A DNA stretch of 64,000 nt from positions 45,090,042-45,154,041 of the forward strand of contig CM060734.1 of NCBI GenBank assembly GCA_030704615.1, in the 5' to 3' direction. The position numbers were made by a program, and so were the translations under genes. Source of the DNA: Takakia lepidozioides. Lineage: Eukaryota; Streptophyta; Takakiopsida; Takakiales; Takakiaceae. The notes beneath the pieces were generated by a model that saw only the letters and a program-made list of their open reading frames with translations, was not told the DNA's origin and did not search any database. Shown here in pieces: positions 47,925 to 57,485 of the stretch (its first letter is position 1; the number at the start of each line of letters is the position of its first letter).

Positions 47925-48231
47925 CTCGCCGTATCCATCTCCTCCTTCATTTTGCTTTCCACCCCGTTTGTTGTTCTCTCATCATCCGGAGTAGTGGCAC
48001 AATACTCCAGCTTGGCTCGCTCTCCCGCATCTGCAATTTCTTGCTGTGATACAAGAACGGTGGCATCGTATTACATCATAGCCCATGTAACGACAACTTC
48101 AATCCAAAATAGAAACAACATAGAACTCTGACAAGAACCTACTCTTACCGCGTACAAGTACTCGAGGAAAGCTTCCCTCGTCAGATTGTACCAAGTTTCA
48201 GACTTCTTGATTGTTTGGCATTTCTTCAGTG
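47925..48231 (-). pseudogene. Captured host gene fragment (exon-intron-exon) in MULE-1, family unknown
   Basis: The minus strand reads an exon end (48231-48149), a canonical 105-bp GT-AG intron (48148-48044, GTAAGA...TCACAG) and a second exon (48043-47925). The frame is uninterrupted through the splice. The first exon ends SETWYNLTREAFLEYLYAV and the second starts QEIADAGERAKLEYCATTPD. Upstream, the frame continues on the far side of the gypsy element at 59361-59345 (LSAET) once one copy of the 4-bp duplication is counted. MULE-1 copies 1 and 2 lack this segment. I do not recognise the protein. Confidence 0.65.
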
Positions 48232-48409
48232 TGTCGTGCGCATACATATCGCTACACAACTACATCGCTGTCCAAAACCACACAACACATGTGCACACCA
48301 CACACTAGTATACCACTAGTCTACCACTAGTCCAACCACTAGGCTACAACTAGTCAGTCACTAGGCTGCCACTACGCTGCCCACTATGCAGTCACCACTA
48401 GTCCCACAA
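48232..48409 (-). repeat. Extra segment A1 outside the 3' LTR
   Basis: TGTCGTGCGCATACATATCG... is repeated almost exactly at 48738-48894 (A2), on the other side of the LTR. A1 has one extra 11-bp TATACCACTAG-type unit and diverges over its last ~40 bp. Its outer end starts TGTC, like the outer end of L read from the other side, and lies directly on the AGTG duplication. The right end of the element has no such segment. Confidence 0.75.
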
Positions 48410-48735
48410 TGATAAAGAAGAGGAATACAAGCACAAGCTCATGCGAGCTCACAAAGTTGAAGCATAAACTCAGGCATATATAACCTCATCACTCAAATAC
48501 AAGTCAAGCCAAGTGCACCCCACGCCATGGGGAATCCACACTACGGCGCCATAGCTAGGCGCGGTGAGGCTCAACTCGAGAAAGGTGAGCCTCCCGCGCT
48601 TGCCGTGAAAATAACCACTCCAGGGCCTAAATCTGCCTTGACCCCTGGATTGACACTTGGGCCAATCCCAAATTCAATATGTAAAAGCTAGCTATTTCCT
48701 AGCTAGTTTCACACTAGTGGTAAAATAACTTGACA
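48410..48735 (-). repeat. 3' LTR (segment L, left copy)
   Basis: It begins TGATAAAG and ends ACTTGACA in plus orientation. It is nearly identical to 59018-59344: I count two transitions (GTTGAAG/GCTGAAG, GAAAAT/GAAGAT) and one small indel (AAATTC/AAATATC). The level, about 1%, indicates a young insertion. Confidence 0.9.
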
Positions 48736-48737
48736 GC

Positions 48738-48894
48738 TGTCGTGCGCATACATATCGCTACACAACTACATCGCTGTCCAAAACCACACAACACATGTGC
48801 ACACCACACACTAGTCTACCACTAGTCCAACCACTAGGCTACAACTAGTCAGTCACTAGGCTGCTCCTGTCTATAGGCAGTCACTATCCACACA
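48738..48894 (-). repeat. Segment A2 between the polypurine-like tract and the 3' LTR
   Basis: Near-copy of A1. It meets L through the palindrome TTGACA-GC-TGTCGT (48730-48743), which has the form of two LTR ends joined with two intervening bases. Its other end, ATCCACACA, lies next to the polypyrimidine run at 48898. Confidence 0.75.
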
Positions 48895-48897
48895 AAT

Positions 48898-48906
48898 CGC
48901 CCCCCT
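48898..48906 (-). other. Candidate polypurine tract
   Basis: AGGGGGGCG on the minus strand. A similar TTAGGGGGGAAG sits at the equivalent end of the related element (23637-23650), which supports the role. Here it precedes A2, not L, which is part of the LTR puzzle. Confidence 0.45.
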
Positions 48907-49153
48907 AGCTGGTGCTTAGTCCCTCTAAGTCCAGGTATAGAAGATGTGATAGTGACCATAGCCTCACTAAGTCCTCCACCACTATCCCTACTACACTCAA
49001 ACTCGATAGATCAAGAGGCCGGGTGCAAGAGTTGCCCCATCGTTAGTCGCCGTCTTGCAACCTGTGAACTTGAGCTTGGGATCTCATGTTGACTCCTATG
49101 AGCTTGGCCTCCCATGTCTTGTTAGCTGCTGCCTCCAGTCATGTCCACTGCCA

Positions 49154-49299
49154 CTATCCCAAGCAGTGTGGACACAACCAATCTCCGTCAAGAACCTTCT
49201 CAAGAGGTGGTGTCAAGCATCCCATATGCAACCCCTTGAGCACCGATCACACACCAGCATGGTGGCTGCCCCTTTGGCAGACCCACAGAGCATGCACCT
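49154..49299 (-). pseudogene. PHD finger at the C terminus of the gypsy polyprotein
   Basis: Minus strand, from 49296: CMLCGSAKGAATMLVCDRC, then RG; after a one-base break, HMGCLTPPLEKVLDGDW and LCPHCLG with a stop at 49154. Spacing and signature (C-x2-C, MLVCDRC, HMxCL, PPL, DWxCPxC) are those of a C4HC3 PHD zinc finger, a reader of histone H3 tails in other proteins. Many plant gypsy elements have a chromodomain at this place. The break falls at the aromatic position just before the His. The coordinates are those of the domain only. Confidence 0.82.
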
Positions 49300-50546
49300 C
49301 AAACCTGCAGGTACCACTGCCAAGTTTGGGTCAACTCTGCCATCGACATTGGGAAGGTGACATGGCGCACAATTACGCACATGGTCTTTCCAAGTCATGC
49401 CATCCCGACCCTCTAAGATCAGGACCCCTGAGGGCAACACCTCTCGAACCCTCAGAATAAACACGCACTGCAGTAACATCCAGAGTCGTAGAAGCAGTCT
49501 GCTGCAAATAAACATAGTCACCAGGGCTAAACCTCCGAACCCCAGGACGATATCCTCCACCACGTATAGTGGGCATACCTCAACGTATCACGGTGCTGTG
49601 CAATGGCAAGGTTCTCAAAAGCCATGGGCATGACTTTCTTGAACAACTCTGCACGCTGATCACATGCACGTACCTACACGTCCGGATCGTCAAGGTTAAG
49701 GACTTTGAGCAGTGTCCCTACGAATGGCTGCAGGCAAATCCGGCTCTCGGCCAAAGAGAAGGAAATATGGTGAGAAGGAGGCAAGTGATGATGCTTGTTT
49801 GCTGAACCTGTAGCCCATGGCTAACCAAGGAACCTGAAAGATCCCAATCTCCTAGGTGTCCCTTCTGCAAGCCATACTTGCGCAAACCCCTCTTCACCGT
49901 CTGAACAACTCTCTCTGCTAAGCCATCGGCCTCAGATGATCCCGAGAAGTGGTGCGGTGGGTCTATCAAGGCTTTATCACACAAAGCCTGAAACTCCCCC
50001 AAGAACTCTCTCCCTTGGTCCGTGAGTACCTCAGCTGGAGCACCAAATCGGCTAAGCACACGATCCAAGAATGCATACGCAGCCCCCTCACTAGCCTTGT
50101 CAGGCAATGGAACCAACTCAATCCACTTGGAGAAGTGCTCCACCATCACCAACACATATCTATGGTGGCGCATAGTCAGTGGCAACGGTCCTGCGAAGTC
50201 AAGACTCCATCTGTAGCCCAATCCCATGATAGGTAAAGGATGCAACTGTGGTGTAGGGGCGTTGAATGAAGCACGCACCCTGTCACACACCAATGCACCT
50301 AGCCACAAACTGTTGCACCTCTGTATGCATACCACGCCACCAATACTGCCCCTGCAGTAAACTGTGAGTGCGTCGCACTCCAAAATGCCCCAACTCCTCA
50401 TGGGCATGCCGCACTAACCGTGCACGCTGTGTGGGGTGAGGCACAATCCTCACCCGACCATCCTCCCACACTCGAAGTAGGTGTATCCCCTCCCACTTGA
50501 ACCTCTTGGCTCGTTGCAGGATCCGATCCCTCTCCCTGGCAGTCAC
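49300..50546 (-). pseudogene. Integrase of the gypsy element
   Basis: The N-terminal HHCC zinc-binding part reads HEELGHFGVRRTHSLLQ ... FVARC (50546-50290), followed after a shift by VCDRVRASF. The core has the catalytic set: LDFAGPLPLTMRHHRYV for the first Asp, LTDQGREFLGEFQ for the second, and SEADGLAERVVQTVKRGL for the Glu, at DDE-type spacing. A C-terminal part (RPGVRRFSPGDYVYLQ, then VREVLPSGVLILEG) resembles the integrase tail and leads into the PHD finger. At least two frame breaks are present (near 50290 and 49720). Confidence 0.85.
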
Positions 50547-50642
50547 AATGGCTGCCGTGTCTCCCGTGCGGAGTAGTCCAACACAGCCGAATCCTCATGT
50601 ATATCTCTGGCACCACCTAGCTCATCACTAGCCTCAGGGTCC

Positions 50643-52214
50643 TCAGACACTCCGTCTACAGTCATCCCTGTTTGTAGGTCCAATCTGACCTCCGGATGCC
50701 AAGATACACAAAAATGCAGATGCGTGCCATCCCGGCACCATCTCCTCCTCGTCCTCACCATGCCACCGAGCTCCAGTGTCATCCTGCTGGCTCATGCATG
50801 GATTGCGACTCAATCCATCCGCATCCCGATTGACCAAACCCGGTCGATGCACAACCTGAAAGTCATACTCCTGGAGTATAAGTGCCCACCGTGCAAGCTT
50901 CCCCGTAAGCTTGTCTGACTCCATCAACCACTTGAGTGGCTGGTGATCCGTGACAAGGGTGAAAAGATTGCCGTATAGATAGCACCTGAAGTGTGCCACG
51001 GCCCACACTGCAGCTAAGCACTCTCCCTCATATGAGCTGTACTTAGCCTCTGCAGCGTTGTTCGAGCGGCTAGCGTAAGCCACTACGAACTCTCTTCCCT
51101 CATCATCCACCTGTGTGAGCACCGCTCCAAGCCCCAGCATGCTCCAATCCGTATGCAGCTGAAAAGGACGCCCCCTGATAGGTCGTCTCAAGATAGGCGC
51201 CGAGGTCAACCTCGCCTTGAGCTCTTGAAAAGCTCGTTCCTGCTCTTCCCACTGCCACTCCTGGTCCACCTTGGTCAGCTTGGTTAGAGCCTTTGCAATG
51301 GTACTAAATCCCTTGACAAACCGTCTATAATAGTTTGCCAACCCCATGAAAGCTCGAACTCGGCTCACATCCGTGGGGCGTGGAATTTGTGCAATGGCCT
51401 CTACCTTAGTTTGCTGTACCCCCAATCCTCCAGGATATATCATGTGACCCAGATACTCAATCTGGTTGTGGAAAAACTTGCACTTCCCCGGATGCAACTT
51501 CAATCCGTGCGCTCTCAAGCGCATCAATACCACCTGAAGGTGTCTCTCATGCTCCTCCATCGTAACACTAAAGATGATGATGTCATCTATGTAGCACCGA
51601 GCAAAGTCCACCCCTGCTAGAATCCTATCCATGACTCTCTGAAACTCTGGCAGGAGCATTTAAGCCCAAATGGTAAGAACCGCCACTGGTATAGGCAATC
51701 CTTGCCGTGCTCATTGATCCCCCAGAATGCTGTCTTCTGCTTGTCCGCCTCCTTGATTGGCAACTGGTGATTCCGGATCGTAAATCCAAAGTGCTAAAGG
51801 CCTTAGCATGCCGATGATGGCATCAAAGATCTCCTCTGGTGTTGGCATGGCATACTTATCGGACTTGGTCTGACGATTTACAGGCCGGTAATCACCGCAC
51901 ATACGTCTCTCCGTCCAATTGCCATAGACATCCTTCTTGGCTGGCATCACTGTGGCTGAAGCATACTCTCCACCAGAGAGCTCCACCAAACCTGCCTCCC
52001 AGAGATCTTGAGTCCTCATCTGAATCAAAGACCTCTCCATGTCACTGTATCTATAGGGTCTCCGAAAGATTGGCGTGTCAGTGGCCAACTCAATACGGAT
52101 CTCTTGACCCTTCAGTGCTCCCAAGTCCTTCAAACTGAAGGCAAAGCAATTCCTGTAAGCCCTCAGGAACCGCCGTATACGTCGTCTCTCTTCCTCCGGT
52201 GACAATGGGTCCAA
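50643..52214 (-). pseudogene. Reverse transcriptase and RNase H of the gypsy element
   Basis: Two frames cover the region, 52214-51711 and 51659-50643, with breaks near 51800-51660. RT blocks: RRMCGDYRPVNRQTKSDKYA, FSTLDLRSG, then ARCYIDDIIIFS with the catalytic YIDD at about 51580-51592, followed by LHPGKCKFFHNQIEYLGHMI. RNase H follows: QLHTDWSMLGLGAVLTQ, SSYEGECLAAVWAVAHFR, LVTDHQPLKWL and NRDADGLSR. This order and these motifs are those of Ty3/gypsy. Confidence 0.92.
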
Positions 52215-52439
52215 TGTCAGGCTCCCAATTGTCCTCCGTAACTACAACCTTAAGTCCAGTGGGCTTAGAGGTAGAGGACGCGTCCCGTGGTTGCTATGCC
52301 TGAGAAGAATCCCCAACCTCATCCATCACAGCCGCCTTGGCTGCCAACTCCCTCTGAACCTCGAGCACCTCCCACGTGTGCCATGGATGCATGCACCCCG
52401 TGGTCCTCATATGCTCGCCCCCACTCACTGCCTGTACCG

Positions 52440-53797
52440 TCTCGGTAGGCAGAGAGACCATTGAGGGAAGTGTATTCCGCACTCTGCGTTGCTCAGCAGA
52501 GCCAAGCTGATAATCCAGGTCAAGCAATTGAGATCCATTGCTTGCCCCAACACTTGACGACGTGATGCCTCAGAAAGAGACGACACCGCCGTGGTACCAG
52601 TGGTAAAACCCATTGCCCGCTCACGCTCGTCAGCATTAGGCTCTACTAACTGCTGCAACTGAGCATCCCACAGGAGGCCAGGTCCACTATCCCGGAAAGC
52701 ATGTGATCATGGGAAGCTGAGCAGTGTAGGTAATGCTGCTCGTGGTTGACCCACTTGTTGACCACTGCTAAAGGCGAACGGTCATCGTGTTCACACGTTG
52801 AGACTGCCTCCCTGTGTCCAGAATGTTATCCACTGTGAGATGTGCTGGCCGCTGCACCCCATCAAATGCACGCTTGAGCAGTGCGGATGGCATCATGTTA
52901 GTCCACCATAGCCGTGGACGATGAGCCCGTGACCCCACTGTAGCTGCATCTAGCAACACTGTTGACCCAAGCCACGACCGGACTTGATGCACACTGGCCA
53001 TCACCCTGGCCTGATAATCGCCCATCAGTGGCATATTCTCCAAGATGTATGCTGGAGATACAGCTTGATGAAGCTGCAAGTGGCGCAAAACCCGCACCAT
53101 CTCCCAAAACAGACCCGACCTCGAGTTCTCGCAATCATTGCATGCCCCGGCTGCATGAATGCCCTTGGCAAGGCCAACCTGCCACTACCAAATCAATGGA
53201 GCCAACCGCTCCAAATCCTGCGCCCCCAGCAACGAAATGTCTGCTGGCAAGGCCTGTTGATATCCACGAATTGCAGACACCGACAACAAACTCAGGGTAC
53301 CGCTGCACCAACTGAGCAACATGGCGAAGTGAAACGCGTCGTGCAGTCTCATCCCTCTCCACATACAGGTAACGCCGAACTCGTACACCTGCCTGTAACA
53401 CAGCAGCCAATCCGGTGCTGATCCCGCCAAACAAGTCCAGAAGACAATGCCTTCATCCGGAGACTGCCACACAATAGGTGTGGTGTCCAATGGAGACAAT
53501 TGAGGTGGTCCTGGTGCAATCCCCACACTCTCCTCCTCTCCTGACGGTAACAAAAGCCTCCACCCAGGCTTTTTGCACCCGTCGATCAGCATCCCGCTGC
53601 AAATCCTTGCTCGTGCCCCACAATGGAGTCTGAGCAACCATGGTAGGCAACTCCGCCATACCATACATGTCATCCTGCTCTCCCGGAGGTGGTACATCCT
53701 CTGAATGAGCATTGCCCTCAAGCAACTCTCTAGGCCAACTCACTGCCGCTGTGAATGCTGCTAGTGTCGGCATGCTTGCCTCGCTGGGCAACCGCAA
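52440..53797 (-). pseudogene. C5-cytosine DNA methyltransferase domain in the gypsy polyprotein
   Basis: Minus strand, between protease and RT. After a ~115-aa linker (53797-53453), methyltransferase motifs follow in canonical order. Motif I: LDLFGGISTGLAAVLQAG (53440-53390). Motif II-like: YLYVERDETARRV. Motif IV: IDLVVAGWPCQGHS with the catalytic PCQ at 53165-53173. Region V-like: SRSGLFWEMVRVLRHLQ. Motif VI: PAYILENMPL (ENM at 53032-53040; the family norm is ENV). Motif VIII: GSRAHRPRLWWTN (about 52936-52897). A short target-recognition stretch, then ERERAMGFTTGTTAV and LGQAMDLN as motifs IX/X (52532-52550). Frame breaks lie near 53445, near 53155 and around 52770. The domain could methylate element DNA copies if made intact; that is inference from family precedent. 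Confidence 0.85.
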
Positions 53798-53812
53798 CTC
53801 CTCCTATGAACG

Positions 53813-54843
53813 TCACAGGAGCTGCACACGCCCCTCCCCTGACTGCCATGCAGGCCTATAGGAAGCTGACTCCTCCCAAAAATCCAGGGTGAAGCCCATG
53901 GGGTACAACACTGCCCCACCAACCAGGACATCGTATGAGACTGCGTCTGTCACAATGGCCTTGGCTCGCATCACTGAGCCATCTGTAGGGTGATCCGGCC
54001 GTAGTCTGATAGCCAACTCACGCCGTGTCATGCCCCGAGCCTGCTCCGATCCTCCCAGAGACGTCTGTATCTGGAAAGGACAAGGCTCCATATCCGCCTC
54101 CGTGAGGCCCAAGCCTGCAATAGCAGCTCTGCCCAGCATCAATGGCTGAGCTCCCGAGTCCAACAAGACCGCAGTGGCCGGTACCTCTTGCCTGCCGGTC
54201 CACTCAAACAGAAAATGCCATCCTGGTTGTCTAACATGACAACTCCAGGTGTCACCATGGCGCGCTCAATGGCTGGCCTAGCTGGCAGCTCCATCAACCT
54301 GGCAGCTGCAGCTTGCCATGGCGCCGCCGTGGCAGTCTTGACCCTCAAATCCGAGGATCCCTCCGGCACTACACCTCCCACTATCTCCGCAGAAGATGAA
54401 GTAACCTCCCCACTCTCACAGAGTGTAGCTGCCAGCCTGAACACCTCAGCTGGTCTTACCCCGGGCGTCGCAATCATGGTAGCCGAGAACAATGGAGCCT
54501 GGCACACAGATGTGGCCGCTCCTAGCAGCACACTAGCTGCCGTAGCCTTGGCAACACTAGGTAGTGGTGCTACCCGTGTAGCTCTCCCCAATGGCATAGT
54601 AACCTCCGCCTCGGTAACAGTCGGGCGAGAACTAGGTGCCATGGATGGCGTCGACACTGTCTCCGCCAATGTGAATGACTGAGGAAGCCTAGCCTGACGG
54701 CTTGCCTCCCCACGCTGTGGATCCAACTCCACCTCTGCACCTCGTGGCTCAGGAACTCGTGCTGCTCCTCGAGTCACGGCTGCAGCAGACTCCACCTGCA
54801 CTAGTGGTAGTGCTGCTCCACACATGAATCCCATGCCTCCCAT
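53813..54843 (-). pseudogene. Protease of the gypsy element with Ala/Thr/Pro-rich spacer
   Basis: The frame 54166-53813 carries LLDSGAQPLMLGRAAI with the retropepsin DSGA signature at about 54148-54160, then a typical aspartic-protease body (VTDAVSYDVLVGGAVLYPMG). Upstream, 54843-54200 is a compositionally biased spacer rich in Ala, Val, Ser and Pro. A one-base break at about 54180 separates spacer and protease. Confidence 0.75.
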
Positions 54844-54881
54844 ATCTCCTCCCTCAGGAGCAGGAGGTGGACCATCCGGCC

Positions 54882-56341
54882 TTAGAGCGGTACCACCTGA
54901 GCTGTAGCCATGGCAGCGAGCCTCTGCTCTAGCTGCTGAAGGTTGGCCATGCCTTGGTCAACACCTCCGCCCTTGGCCACGTTGAGCTTGGCCTTGGCTC
55001 TGCTGGCACCTCCCCCTCTGGGCTGCTCCACCTCGCCCCGGCCACCATTGTTCCCTTGGAACTGGCCTGGGCGCAACTCAGGATGCAAACCATAACACTG
55101 AGCCTCTCCATGCCCGTGTTTGCCACAATGCCCACACTGTAACTGTGCAGGCTGTGCATGTGCCGGCCCTTTGCCTCCCTCTGGACAATCCTTCTTGACA
55201 TGGGGTCCTCCACATGTCCAGCACACCACATCCGCCCGTTGTTGGCCAGCAAATGAAGGGAGAGACCCCTGCATCTGAGGTCCTCTCTGCCCTTCCCTGA
55301 GCTTCACCTGAGCCCCCTTGTTGCCTTGAGCACGTTGAGGTAGTGGTTGGCTAGGAGCACCACTACCCCGTGGTGTCTCCTTAGCAAATCCCACCATGAC
55401 CACTCGTTCCTCCACCATGTTGAGCTCTATCCGCTCTGCCAGCAAAAACACATTTGCTAAGGTGGGTTGGGCCGCTTGTAGGAGAGTTGCATCCCGCACC
55501 CTTCTCCTCAGCTCCTTGTCCAATATCCCATACCATTGGACTGCCTGAGCTTCCGTAACCCCTTGGGTTACATTTATCAAGCGCCTCATGCGAGTGAAAG
55601 CCTCCCTCAAGCTCTCGGTCGGCTTCCGTTGGAACTCTTGCAAGCTCCGCAACTTCTCTGTCCTCACCCCTTGGTAGTTCCCTCTCAACTCTTCGAAGAA
55701 CTCCACAACAGGGTTGAAGGCAGGCACGGGTGCTAGTGCTGGTGCGGTAGTGGCTTGGGTGGACGTCGTAGCTACTGTACCACCAGTCCCACTGCTACTT
55801 GCTGAAGCTGCCGGTGCAGCGGCAGGTGTAGCCACTGCCCTCGTGGCTCTAGTGCCCCTAGTGATGGAGACATAGTCGGGTGACCAGTACATCCTCCACT
55901 CCTCGATCTCAACCTCATGCCCCCGCCTGAACTCATGGTAATCATCCATAGGCGGCCCCTCAAGGTGCTGAAACAGCCCTTCCATGCCATGAACGGCGTA
56001 AATAGTTGTGGATTGCGCATTTGCTGCAAATCACACCAACTATCAAACTCTTGGATAAAATCATCCAACTCGATGGTGCCCACCGCCCCAGAGTACCTTC
56101 GTGGCCCCTTGGTAGCTCCATACATCTCCTCCATTGTGTCCCACAACAATGGCAAAGAAACAACTTGCACCGCCGGTATGAGCCCTCCTGATTCACAATC
56201 CGAATCAGAACCTTCCGTGGAAGACACAGGAGGTGAAGGTGGCCTAAACCGCACACCTCGTCTCGTGTACCCACTAGTATCGCTAGTGCTCGAACCGGCA
56301 CTGTCCCCAGCAACTAGTGGCACCTCCGTGTTGACACTCAA
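54882..56341 (-). pseudogene. Gag of the gypsy element
   Basis: Two overlapping frames: 56341-55772 (VNTEVPLVAGDSAGS..., IELDDFIQEFDSWCDLQQM) and 55985-54882. The second has a Retrotrans_gag-like helical part (VVEFFEELRGNYQGVRTEKL, SLREAFTRMRRLINV) and two knuckles, CWTCGGPHVKKDC (about 55230-55185; no standard His spacing) and CGHCGKHGHGEAQC (CX2CX4HX4C, about 55145-55100). A break near 55960 joins them. No in-frame ATG is seen near the upstream end; an ATG at about 56352 is cut off by a TGA, so the true start is uncertain. Confidence 0.8.
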
Positions 56342-56559
56342 CCGGTCATGAACATGTCCCTAACCCCCTCTCCACAAGGTAACCGGGTAGAGAACCTGTT
56401 GCGGCTTATGGTTTGGAATACTAAGTTCCTAACATAGCCTACACCGGAACTTGCATGACCATGGGAATCATGAAGATACTCCTCAAACCGCCCCCACGAG
56501 CTTCAAAATTCGGCCTTCCAGACCACATGCCAGTCCTTAGTCCACCAGTGCCTCCACGA

Positions 56560-57485
56560 GTCAGCACAGGCCGTCCACAGGTCAACACGGGCCACCACAG
56601 ACCAGCACAGGCCCCCACAGCTCACTGGTCACAGCCCGTCACAGCCCCAAAGGCCACTGGGCACAGCCTGTCACAGCCCCTCACAGCCCGTCACAGCCCC
56701 AAAGGCCATGGGCACGGCCTGTCACAGCCCCTCACAGCCCGTCACAGCCTCACAGGGCACAGGGCACAGCCTGTCACAGCCCATCACAGCCCATCACAGC
56801 CTGTCACAGCTTGCCACAGCCCGTCACAGCCTCAAAGGCCTCAGGCACGGCCTGTCACAGCCCCTCACAGCCCGTCACAGCCCCAAAGGCCATGGGCACC
56901 GCCTGTCACAGCTCGCCACAGCCTGTCACAGCCCGTCACAGCCCCACAGGCCTCAGGGCACAGCCTGTCACAGCCCCGCACAGCCCGTCACAGCCCCAAA
57001 GGCCACTGGGCACAGCCTGTCACAGCCTGACACAGCCCGTCACAGCCCCACAGGGCACAGCCTGTCACAGCCCATCACAGCCCATCACAGCCCGTCACAG
57101 CCCGTCACAGCTCCACAGGGCACAGGGCACAGCCTGTCACAGCCCATCACAGCCCATCACAGCCTGTCACAGCTTGCCACAGCCCATCACAGCCCGTCAC
57201 AGCCCCACAGGCCACTGGGCACAACCTGTCACAGCCCGTCACAGCCCGTCACGGCTCGCCACAGCCTGACACAGCCCGTCACAGCCCCACAGGGCACAGG
57301 GCACAGCCTGTCACAGCCCCTCACAGCCCGTCACAGCCCCAAAGGCCATGGGCACGGCCTGTCACAGCCCCTCACAGCCCGTCACAGTCTCAAAGGCCTC
57401 AGGCACGGCCGGTCACAGCCCCTCACAGCTCGCCACAGCCTGACACAGCCCGTCACAGCTTGCCACAGCCTGTCAGAGCCCCACA
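56560..57485 (-). repeat. Leader minisatellite (TCACAGCCCG units)
   Basis: About 0.9 kb of near-tandem 10-bp units GTCACAGCCC/CTCACAGCCC, organised in higher-order blocks of roughly 50-70 bp separated by AAAGGCCATGGGCAC or CACAGGGCACAGGGCAC spacers. Many units contain CCCGTC and hence a CpG. It lies between the 5' LTR and gag. The long plus-strand frames across it (up to 285 codons of HSPSQPVTA repeats) come from the period and are not genes. Confidence 0.9.

Noticed and set aside
47700-48131. Plus-strand 143-aa frame with a hydrophobic stretch resembling a signal anchor
   Set aside because: It is the antisense shadow of the captured exon and intron on the minus strand, and its first half lies in MULE-1 minisatellite.
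54188-54682. Plus-strand 164-aa frame in the gypsy region
   Set aside because: Antisense shadow of the Ala/Val-rich gag-protease spacer; high GC keeps it open.
56560-57485. A CRISPR-like repeat-spacer array
   Set aside because: Units are contiguous decamers without unique spacers, and the context is a plant retrotransposon leader.
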